Of a stretch of 6,476 nt of DNA, positions 1-5,647 are shown piece by piece. This stretch comes from Terriglobia bacterium (GTDB taxonomy: Bacteria; Acidobacteriota; Terriglobia; UBA7540), in assembly GCA_030040295.1 (NCBI GenBank), contig JASHTZ010000677.1, forward strand, positions 1-6,476. The letters run 5' to 3'. Numbering within the stretch: the first letter of the stretch is position 1; each line of letters opens with the position of its first letter. The position numbers and the translations under genes are program-made. The notes below the pieces were generated by a model. That model had not been told where the DNA came from. It did not search any database and saw nothing but the letters and a program-made list of their open reading frames with translations.

Positions 1-6
1 TTCCAT
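1..6 (-). CDS. Possible start of a sixth operon gene, cut by the window edge
   Basis: An ATG GAA lies at positions 6 to 1 on the minus strand, 5 nt after the stop codon of the ferredoxin-small-subunit gene (TAA at 14-12). An AGGA at 18-15 sits 8 nt before the ATG and could be its ribosome binding site. The gap matches the 5 to 9 nt spacing seen elsewhere in this operon. Only two codons are visible, so nothing can be said about the product. If real, it could encode an accessory or electron-partner protein of the complex, and it is the first place to look for one. Confidence 0.35.
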
Positions 7-11
7 AGCTC

Positions 12-785
12 TTATCCTGCCGCTAATTCCGCCAGCCGAAACTTGGTTCCATTCTCTTCGTTCGGAGGTTTTCGTCCCGCGGCGAGCAGCAAGGCATGAA
101 GAATCGCCAGGGGCGGCGGAGGCGCGCCCGGCACTTCGATGTCCACAGGAAGAACGCTTCCAACCCCCGAGCCTGAGAAAATGCTTGTACCGAAGACCCC
201 ACCCGATAGCGCACATGCTCCGACCGCCATGACGAGCTTGGGAGTAGGCATGGCCCAAAATGTTTCAAGCAACGGCTTCCGCATTTGCTCCGTCACAGGT
301 CCGACGACAAGCAGGATGTCGGCATTGCGAGGAGTTGGAGTCAGGAAAAATCCGAGCCGATGCATGTTGTAATACGGGTTGTTGAGCTGTCTCACTTCGG
401 AGAGGCAGGCACCACAGTCTCCCGCATCGACAACGCGGATATGCAATGACTTGGAGAATCCACTCGGCCATGCAGGCTCCTTCACGCCCTCGGCGAATCG
501 AGCCCACTCGTAGCCACTGTCCCAGGCCATCCGCGCGTCTTCGCCCCGCGCGCAACGGAAACAATGAACGCAACGTCGAAGATCAACACGCACATTGCCG
601 TTCTCGGCCTCAATCGCCCCGGTGGGGCAGGTTGCAACCAGGCGTCTTGCTTCGTCATCCGCGACCCTGCTCATTATGCTCGGGATTCCTGGTGAAACAC
701 CGACGGCTTCTTCCTTCCGGGCAGGATATCCCGTGGTCACGACCCCGACCCGCAGGCCTTGGAGCACCCACTGCTTTATTTTCAA
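12..785 (-). CDS. hyfI: Ehr complex small subunit: one-cluster ferredoxin domain fused to NuoB/HyfI-like domain
   Basis: Predicted 257-aa electron-transfer subunit on the cytoplasmic arm of a group 4 hydrogenase-related complex. Residues 1-20 (WVLQGLRVGVVTTGYP) resemble the N-terminus of HycF/HyfH-type ferredoxin subunits. Residues 48-80 are a ferredoxin domain with CPTGAI (C53) and CVHCFRC (C72, C75, C78), the ligand set for a single [4Fe-4S] cluster. Residues 114-237 are a NuoB/HycG-like domain with CGACLSE (C124, C127), GACALSGG (C191) and PVDIEVPGAPPPP. In that last motif A221 replaces the usual fourth cluster cysteine. The start is TTG at 785, chosen because AGGGGG (796-791) lies 5 nt upstream and overlaps the stop codon of the large-subunit gene. 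A GTG a few codons later is less well placed. The fused ferredoxin probably stands in for the separate polyferredoxin subunit of formate hydrogenlyase. The symbol names the homologous family only. Confidence 0.85.
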   Translation of the reverse strand: MKIKQWVLQGLRVGVVTTGYPARKEEAVGVSPGIPSIMSRVADDEARRLVATCPTGAIEAENGNVRVDLRRCVHCFRCARGEDARMAWDSGYEWARFAEGVKEPAWPSGFSKSLHIRVVDAGDCGACLSEVRQLNNPYYNMHRLGFFLTPTPRNADILLVVGPVTEQMRKPLLETFWAMPTPKLVMAVGACALSGGVFGTSIFSGSGVGSVLPVDIEVPGAPPPPLAILHALLLAAGRKPPNEENGTKFRLAELAAG

Positions 786-790
786 AGCTT

Positions 791-796
791 CCCCCT
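791..796 (-). promoter_or_regulatory. Ribosome binding site of the small-subunit gene
   Basis: AGGGGG on the minus strand begins within the TAG stop of the large-subunit gene and ends 5 nt before the TTG start at 785. It supports the TTG start and suggests that translation of the two genes is coupled. Confidence 0.6.
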
Positions 797-2381
797 ATCG
801 GTCGTTTTCCGATACCGACAACCCGAAAGTGGCCAGGATGATCGGGAAATCCTGAAACGCAAAGTTCTCAGCCGCCAAATGGAAGCCGTGCCAATTGACA
901 AACGAAGGAGTGATGAGCCTCAACCGCTTCACCAAGCCGTCTTCGCCAAGTCTCAACCAGTGGAATGCCGCACCCCTTGGAGCTTCCGTCCATCCCAGTG
1001 CCACTCCTTCGCGAGGTTGAACGTCTGCGGACACCGGACCTGTCTCCATTAAGGCTGAAGCCTGCGCCATGATTCCAACGGATTGCGCGCACTCTGCAAA
1101 CAGAACACGCAAACGCGCAAAGCCGTCCCCTTCGCTTTCCGTCGGAACCTCGAACGAAACTGCCTCATATCCCTCGTAAGGCTGTATCTTCCTGAGATCG
1201 TCCCCGAACCCCGAAGCCCTGGCGATCGGCCCTACTAGACCGAATTCTTTTGACTTCTCAGGCGAAATTATTCCCACGGCCTCAATTCGGTCCAGAAAAC
1301 TGCTTGAATACCGTAGCATTTGATCCAGGTCTTTAAGCCGCAGGAGCAGGCTTTGCGCACCTTCAATCGCCCTGAGGCATTCTGAATTTTCGATATCTCG
1401 CGAAAGCCCTCCGGGAATGGCAAGTCCAAATAAGTAACGATGCCCGGTCAGTGCTCCACAGCTTCTGAGAAGCTCTTCCTCCATGATGGCTGCCTGACTT
1501 GTCGCGACTGACAATCCGGTAGATTCGCAGATCTCGTGAATAACCCCCACGTGATGGCGAAACCTCTCCAACTCAGCCAGCAAAATACGTAGTGCTCGGG
1601 CACGCGCCGGAACCTGCACCCTGGAAATGGATTCCACGGCCTGGCAGTAAGCCCAGGCATGAGCAAAGGCCGTTGTCGCGGCGAACCGTTCTGCCAGCAA
1701 CAAGCAATCGTCCACAGATTTACCTTCCGCGATTTTCTCTATGCCGCGAAACTTATAGAAGAGTCGCGGAAAGGCGCGAATGACATCCTCGCCCACTGTC
1801 TCGAGGAGAAACTGTATCGGTTCAGTGGCTCCAGAAAAGACCGGGCCCACCGGCAGCGCGAAAGCACCTGGCCCTTCGACAATCCTACGCAGTTGTGAAT
1901 CAGGGTCTGGTCTTCGTTCGGCAAGGGTTGCCTGCGGGTCGAACGCCCGTCGCATCGGCGCGACGGCCTCCTGCCACAAATCATTGTGGAGTACAAAGTC
2001 GCCCAATAAAGGATGCCCTTCGAAGGTGATTCCGAATAGGTCTTCAACTTCTCGTTCATGCCAGTCCGCGGCATGGACTTCAGGAGTGATGCTGGGAAGA
2101 GACTTGATTTCAATAGAAGGCTGCACAATCACATGAGCCCAGCCTTCCTGCCTTTCCAGATAGAACAGGTAACGCACCTCCCAATCTTCATCCAGCTCTT
2201 CTGCGATCATGCCGGCAAGGCGATAACCCAAGTCGCGCACAAGCCACTTCGCAACACTCGGGAGCGTGGAAAAGGTCAGACACCTCAACTCGCAGACCGG
2301 CTTCCTGCGGTCCAGCCAGCCCTGCACTTGTCCCGGCCACCGCTGTTCGGCTTGGGTTACCGTGTCCGATACACTTGGCAC
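795..2381 (-). CDS. hyfG: Ehr complex large subunit: fused NuoC-NuoD/HyfG-like protein lacking all [NiFe] cysteines
   Basis: Predicted 528-aa cytoplasmic subunit, homologous to HycE/HyfG and to complex I subunits NuoC plus NuoD. Residues 1 to about 150 form the NuoC-like 30-kDa domain, with the signature EREVEDLFGITFEGHP (109-124). From about 165 the NuoD/large-subunit fold follows: PVGPVFSG (177-184), FRGIEK (211-216), ERFAATTAFAHAWAYCQAVE (231-250), and the C-terminal DFPIILATFGLSVSENDR (511-528). Against hydrogenases, A234, T237, S522 and E525 occupy the four [NiFe]-binding cysteine positions, so no [NiFe] centre can be built. This identifies an Ehr-type complex rather than a hydrogenase. 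The start is GTG at 2381, 5 nt after the preceding gene's stop and 9 nt after GGAGG. The open frame continues upstream to 2822, but that part overlaps the antiporter gene and shows no family similarity. The substrate is unknown. Confidence 0.88.
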   Translation of the reverse strand: MPSVSDTVTQAEQRWPGQVQGWLDRRKPVCELRCLTFSTLPSVAKWLVRDLGYRLAGMIAEELDEDWEVRYLFYLERQEGWAHVIVQPSIEIKSLPSITPEVHAADWHEREVEDLFGITFEGHPLLGDFVLHNDLWQEAVAPMRRAFDPQATLAERRPDPDSQLRRIVEGPGAFALPVGPVFSGATEPIQFLLETVGEDVIRAFPRLFYKFRGIEKIAEGKSVDDCLLLAERFAATTAFAHAWAYCQAVESISRVQVPARARALRILLAELERFRHHVGVIHEICESTGLSVATSQAAIMEEELLRSCGALTGHRYLFGLAIPGGLSRDIENSECLRAIEGAQSLLLRLKDLDQMLRYSSSFLDRIEAVGIISPEKSKEFGLVGPIARASGFGDDLRKIQPYEGYEAVSFEVPTESEGDGFARLRVLFAECAQSVGIMAQASALMETGPVSADVQPREGVALGWTEAPRGAAFHWLRLGEDGLVKRLRLITPSFVNWHGFHLAAENFAFQDFPIILATFGLSVSENDR

Positions 2382-2386
2382 CTTAC

Positions 2387-3832
2387 CTAACCTCCGATGA
2401 TCAACGCAGCCCGCATTAAAATCTGGTGCAGCGGTTGCGGCACGTAGACTCCAAAGACCATTACCGGAATCGCAACGAAAGCTAACGTCAGAACGCAGGG
2501 CCATGGAATGCCCCGGTTTCCAGAGAATTCGACGTTTGATCGCCCCAACACCATCCGGTTGATATGCAGTAGGATTCCGAAAAACGCGATGACCAGGAAG
2601 CATGCAAGCAAAGCAACCGCCAAGTACTTGCCCTGTTCCATTCCCGCTTTGAGAATTGCAAACTCGCCAAGAAAAACCGCAAAAGGCGGCGCTCCGGCAA
2701 TCGCCAGTCCTCCGAAAAGCAGCGCGGACCCCGCAATCGGCGACCTTCGAATTAAGCCTTTCACCGAGACGATGTCTCGCGTCCCGGTGACCATCAACAC
2801 CGTCCCTGCTGCGAAAAAGCAAAGCGATTTTGTAAGTGCGTGCGACACGATTTGGTACATCGCCCCATAATGTGCCGCAGCTCCTCCCAGGCCGGCTGCC
2901 GTCAGGATAATCCCCATGTGCTCGACGGTCGAAAAAGCGAAGAGGCGCTTGTAGTCATGAACCTGAATTAAGAGAAAAGCCGCAATACCTACGGAGAACA
3001 ATCCGAAAATCAGGGCCCAGCGTTCGCCTCCGGTGCCAAGAACGACATGAGCAATGGGTAGCAGACGGAGGATTACGTACAGCACCGCTGTGGTCTCAAC
3101 ACCCGAAAGGAGCGCACAAACTGGGGTGGGCGCCTGGCTGTGTGCATCAGGCAACCAAGTGTGCAGGGGGACTAACCCAACCTTGGCCCCGAAACCGACC
3201 AGTATCGTTAGAAAGGCTGTCTTCATGAGAACAGGAGACATTTGGGGAGCGACGCTTTGCAGGCCCGCCCAAGTGTAGCTATCTCCGCCCGCTTGACGCA
3301 TTCCCCAAAATAAAATCAGGAACCCGAACAACGCGATTGAGGCGCCCGTAAGAGTTATCATTGCGTATTTCCATGCGGCCTCTAAAGCCTCCCGACTGCT
3401 TTCGAAGCCCACGAGCAAGACCGAAAGCAGCGTCGTGAACTCGACGGCGAGCCACGCCACACTTGGGCCAACAACTACCGGGACCGCTACCATTGAGAAG
3501 ATGAATAGATTCAAGTTGCCGTAATAATGGTACAGAAGGCCTTTGTCGTGGGTCGTTCTTGGCATGTACCCAAGTGAATAGAAGCACGCCAGAACACCAA
3601 CAATCGTGACGAGCAGCAAGATTAACGTTCCGAGTGAATCCGCTTCAATCCAGCCGGGGATGGCAACAAGCTGCCCATTCGCGCTCACTTGGAATGCCAC
3701 CCGAACTGCGAGGGCGAGCAAGGTCAAAAACGTCACCATCGTAATCGGTGCAGCGACGCGCTTTCCGATCGCGGCGATCCAACACAATACAGAGGCGATC
3801 AGCGGAAGGATGATGATGGCGATGAGCGTCAA
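2387..3832 (-). CDS. hyfF: HyfF/NuoN-like proton-conducting antiporter-type membrane subunit
   Basis: Predicted 481-aa integral membrane subunit, hydrophobic throughout with roughly 13-14 helices, of the Mrp antiporter/NuoL-M-N family. In complex I and group 4 hydrogenases such subunits carry ions across the membrane. Visible motifs include E131 in WLAVEFTTL, K155 in EAAWKYAM, GAKVGLVPLHTWLPDAHSQA (215-234, with K217), KRLFAFSTVEHMGI (295-308, with H305), SHALTKSL (330-337, with K335) and GLAIAGAPPFAVFLGEF (375-391). These match the charged residues of the family's channel. At the usual helix-8 lysine position (LLAGVLLK in NuoM) the sequence reads LLSGVETT, giving T248 with E246 nearby. The start is TTG at 3832, 5 nt after the HyfE-like gene's stop, with GGAGG 10 nt upstream. 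Length fits HyfF/NuoN rather than the longer HyfB/NuoL. It could equally be named a generic proton-conducting transporter subunit. Confidence 0.9.
   Translation of the reverse strand: MTLIAIIILPLIASVLCWIAAIGKRVAAPITMVTFLTLLALAVRVAFQVSANGQLVAIPGWIEADSLGTLILLLVTIVGVLACFYSLGYMPRTTHDKGLLYHYYGNLNLFIFSMVAVPVVVGPSVAWLAVEFTTLLSVLLVGFESSREALEAAWKYAMITLTGASIALFGFLILFWGMRQAGGDSYTWAGLQSVAPQMSPVLMKTAFLTILVGFGAKVGLVPLHTWLPDAHSQAPTPVCALLSGVETTAVLYVILRLLPIAHVVLGTGGERWALIFGLFSVGIAAFLLIQVHDYKRLFAFSTVEHMGIILTAAGLGGAAAHYGAMYQIVSHALTKSLCFFAAGTVLMVTGTRDIVSVKGLIRRSPIAGSALLFGGLAIAGAPPFAVFLGEFAILKAGMEQGKYLAVALLACFLVIAFFGILLHINRMVLGRSNVEFSGNRGIPWPCVLTLAFVAIPVMVFGVYVPQPLHQILMRAALIIGG
2391..2395 (-). promoter_or_regulatory. 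Ribosome binding site that fixes the GTG start of the large-subunit gene
   Basis: GGAGG on the minus strand lies inside the last codons of the antiporter-type gene, 9 nt before the GTG at 2381. It favours a 528-aa product over the longer open frame, which would overlap the upstream gene by more than 400 nt. Confidence 0.65.
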
Positions 3833-3837
3833 CGCGT

Positions 3838-4521
3838 TTATTCCTCCTTGAGTGCAGCCAGCGCTCCCACGTTCGTCGTCCCAATATTTTCGTGAATCGC
3901 CCGGGTTAACACACCGATAACAAACACCGCAATCAGCACGTCGAATGCAACCACCAGTTCAACGAATAAATGAAGCTCGGGCGCGATGGCGATGCTGGCG
4001 AAGAACGCGCCATTCTCCATCGCAAGCAACCCCAACAGTTGTGGTACTGCCTCGCGCCTCACTGTCAGGATATAAGCTCCGAGCAACAAGGTCGCAACCC
4101 CGATGGGGAGATTGATCAAGGCGGGCAAGCCTGCGCCGACCTGCAGTAATGGGGCGGCCAAGTAGTAGGCGCTAATCGTCAATCCTAAAGCTATAAGGAG
4201 CGAAATGGGAATGTTGAGAGCTTGGGTGATCTCACGTCGCTTGTACACTTCCTCGCTGATCGTCCGGCGAAGAAGCCAAGGGATTATGATTGGCTTGTTG
4301 ATGAAATTGATGATCCCGACTCCGATCAGGTGCCAAGAAAGTGGGTGCAATCCCAGCAGAACGGCAGACGAAGCCAAAAAGAGTGATTGAAGAATAAAGA
4401 AGCGCAAGCACCCCTGGACCTGACGCGTCGCGACCATTCCAAATGTACTCAGTAGGAAAAATGCTCCGGCAAGTGCATTCAGTTGTGTAAGAATCGTGGC
4501 CGCTTGTGTCGAGTAGGTCAC
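3838..4521 (-). CDS. hyfE: HyfE-like membrane subunit (hydrogenase-4 component E family)
   Basis: Predicted 227-aa membrane subunit with about seven hydrophobic segments. It belongs to the HyfE family, whose C-terminal half corresponds to NuoK of complex I. Residues 156-205 carry the recognisable pattern RREAVPQLLGLLAMENGAFF, then a PELHLFVELVVAFDVLIAV stretch. E169 and E188 are membrane glutamates likely equivalent to those that relay protons in NuoK. K76 in INFINKPIIIPWLL is also typical of the family. The start is GTG at 4521 with GGAGG 4 nt upstream. The gap to the NuoH-like gene is 33 nt, the longest in the operon. In the assembled complex it would sit between the NuoH-like and antiporter-type subunits and link them. 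Confidence 0.88.
   Translation of the reverse strand: MTYSTQAATILTQLNALAGAFFLLSTFGMVATRQVQGCLRFFILQSLFLASSAVLLGLHPLSWHLIGVGIINFINKPIIIPWLLRRTISEEVYKRREITQALNIPISLLIALGLTISAYYLAAPLLQVGAGLPALINLPIGVATLLLGAYILTVRREAVPQLLGLLAMENGAFFASIAIAPELHLFVELVVAFDVLIAVFVIGVLTRAIHENIGTTNVGALAALKEE
3843..3847 (-). promoter_or_regulatory. Ribosome binding site of the antiporter-type gene
   Basis: GGAGG on the minus strand falls within the last codons (K-E-E) of the HyfE-like gene, 10 nt before TTG at 3832. No ATG lies nearby, so this site decides the start. Confidence 0.55.
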
Positions 4522-4525
4522 CGGG

Positions 4526-4530
4526 CCTCC
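4526..4530 (-). promoter_or_regulatory. Ribosome binding site of the HyfE-like gene
   Basis: GGAGG on the minus strand is 4 nt before GTG at 4521, a slightly short spacing. An ATG overlapping it (4532) is out of frame and meets a stop after four codons, so GTG is the better start. Confidence 0.5.
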
Positions 4531-4554
4531 ATTCGTCCACTCACTGCTACCCCA

Positions 4555-5505
4555 CTACACCGCAAACACCCAGGCAATCATTGCTGCGACGGAAATGACG
4601 AACGCCGCACCCAAGAATTCGCTAATTCGGAACAGACGCAGTTTTGCCAAAGAGCATTCCACCGCAACGAGGGTGAGAACAAAGAGAAATACTTTTGCAA
4701 GAACAAGTGGAATGGCAATCGCAAGTTCTTTGACCGAGATCGTGCGAGCCAAACCCCAAGGGGCCACAAGAACATTAAGGAAGATACAGATCAGCACAAA
4801 AAATTTCATTTCCCCGCCCCACTTCATCAGAGCCGCACCTGAACCCGAATACTCAAGTCCTTTTGATTCGTCGATCATTGCCAATTCGAAGTGCCCGGAA
4901 GGATTGTCGACCGGGATCCGCCCTCCCTCTGCCAAAATCAGCATATAGAACGCGAGCATGACCAAAATATGAGTGGGCTCGAAGAAGTTTGAAATAGGAT
5001 TCACCCACCGCTGTTGAACAATGTATGGGATTGTCGACCCTGCGACAAACGATACCGTGAAGAAGACGATCATAAAGACAGGTTCGGCAAGAAAGCCCAC
5101 TAGTCGGGTGCGACTGGCCCCCATTGGACCGTACGGATTCCCGGTGTCTACTGCCGCCAATGTCGCAAAAAAACCACCCAGCGCCAGGATAAATCCCCCA
5201 CCCAGCATGTCCCCCATAAAGGCGAAGAAGAGCGGATAGCTGGTCAGCACGGGGATCAACAGCGCAACGAATATCGGGGTAACAAAGACGATGATGGGCG
5301 TAAAGCGAAATATCCAGGAGCTTTGTTCCGAAATGTACTCGCGCTTGTGAAACAGCTTCCAGATGTCGCGATAAGGTTGGAAGATGCTGGGACCGTGCTT
5401 GGATTGGACGATTTCCTTCAGCCGGCTCACCGTCCCAGCCAGCAGCGGGGCGAAGAGCATGACCACGAAGACCTGGACAATGTTAAAGACGATCCTGGCA
5501 AACAT
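4555..5505 (-). CDS. hyfC: NuoH/HyfC-like membrane subunit of the Ehr complex
   Basis: Predicted 316-aa membrane subunit with about eight helices, homologous to NuoH and HycD/HyfC. It anchors the hydrophilic arm and connects it to the ion-conducting subunits. Family motifs are all present: SKHGPSIFQPYRDIWKLF (35-52); DTGNPYGPMGASR (120-132) followed by LAEP with E141; and AEGGRIPVDNPSGHFELAM (192-210) followed by DESKGLEYSG. Acidic residues E193, D200, E207, E213 and E218 lie on the loops that face the large subunit in complex I. Length is normal. The start is ATG at 5505, the only ATG start in the operon, with AGGG 6 nt upstream. It is the first gene of the transcript. In many related operons a HyfB/NuoL-like gene precedes it, and none is seen here. 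Confidence 0.92.
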   Translation of the reverse strand: MFARIVFNIVQVFVVMLFAPLLAGTVSRLKEIVQSKHGPSIFQPYRDIWKLFHKREYISEQSSWIFRFTPIIVFVTPIFVALLIPVLTSYPLFFAFMGDMLGGGFILALGGFFATLAAVDTGNPYGPMGASRTRLVGFLAEPVFMIVFFTVSFVAGSTIPYIVQQRWVNPISNFFEPTHILVMLAFYMLILAEGGRIPVDNPSGHFELAMIDESKGLEYSGSGAALMKWGGEMKFFVLICIFLNVLVAPWGLARTISVKELAIAIPLVLAKVFLFVLTLVAVECSLAKLRLFRISEFLGAAFVISVAAMIAWVFAV

Positions 5506-5511
5506 AGGTTG

Positions 5512-5515
5512 CCCT
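5512..5515 (-). promoter_or_regulatory. Ribosome binding site of the NuoH-like gene
   Basis: AGGG on the minus strand, 6 nt before ATG at 5505. It is weaker than the GGAGG sites of the internal genes. Confidence 0.45.
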
Positions 5516-5532
5516 AAAAACAGAAATAGCCC

Positions 5533-5552
5533 CTACCCCTTTTCAAAGGTAG
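5533..5552. repeat. Imperfect inverted repeat in the operon leader
   Basis: CTACCCCTTTTCAAAGGTAG pairs its two ends (CTACC with GGTAG, TTT with AAA) around a small loop with a two-base bulge. It lies 27 nt upstream of the NuoH-like start, just outside its ribosome binding site. It could form a weak hairpin in the leader mRNA, but has no U-tract and so is not a typical terminator. Confidence 0.35.
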
Positions 5553-5589
5553 GAGCCATCAATCCCGCTCAGCTAGGGACGTTTAAAGG

Positions 5590-5599
5590 TGGAGCTCCA
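5590..5599. repeat. Perfect 10-bp palindrome in the operon leader
   Basis: TGGAGCTCCA is self-complementary and is flanked by GG on the left and CACC two bases to the right, which extends the dyad imperfectly. It lies between the candidate promoter and the first gene, a position suited to a repressor site. A 10-bp palindrome can also occur by chance. Confidence 0.3.
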
Positions 5600-5618
5600 T
5601 CACCGGATTACGGAAACC

Positions 5619-5647
5619 AATCTACACTGGTCCATCCTAGGTGGCAA
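5619..5647 (-). promoter_or_regulatory. Candidate sigma-70-type promoter of the operon
   Basis: On the minus strand TTGCCA (5647-5642, 5 of 6 bases of the -35 consensus) and TAGATT (5624-5619, 4 of 6 of the -10 consensus) are separated by exactly 17 nt. Transcription would begin near 5612 and leave a leader of roughly 105 nt that contains both inverted repeats. The match comes from reading by eye and the host's sigma preferences are unknown. Confidence 0.35.

Larger units (their letters stand above)
12..5505 (-). other. Five-gene Ehr (hydrogenase-related) operon
   Basis: The five genes share one strand with gaps of 33, 5, 5 and 9 nt, and each internal gene has a Shine-Dalgarno sequence in or near the end of the one before, so a single transcript with coupled translation is likely. 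The order is NuoH-, HyfE-, HyfF-, HyfG- and HyfI-like, with membrane subunits first and electron-transfer subunits last. No maturation endopeptidase or hyp genes are in the window, consistent with a large subunit that needs no [NiFe] insertion. Confidence 0.8.

Noticed and set aside
795..2381. Interpretation as an active [NiFe] hydrogenase-4 or formate hydrogenlyase large subunit
   Set aside because: All four metal-binding cysteines are replaced, and no maturation genes are seen in the window.
2382..2822. N-terminal extension of the large-subunit frame (open to 2822, 675 aa)
   Set aside because: It overlaps the antiporter-type gene on the same strand in another frame, its translation has no family similarity, and GTG at 2381 has a well-placed GGAGG.
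12..5505. Interpretation as a fragment of a respiratory complex I (nuo) operon
   Set aside because: HyfE-like and fused HyfG-like genes, the ferredoxin-small-subunit fusion and the gene order all fit group 4 hydrogenase-related clusters and not nuo operons.
5533..5552. Rho-independent terminator
   Set aside because: The hairpin is short and bulged, and no run of T follows it on either strand in the right place.
5542..5568. Sigma-54-type promoter (TGGC...TTTG on the minus strand)
   Set aside because: The -12 element reads TTTG instead of TTGC, so the invariant GC is missing.
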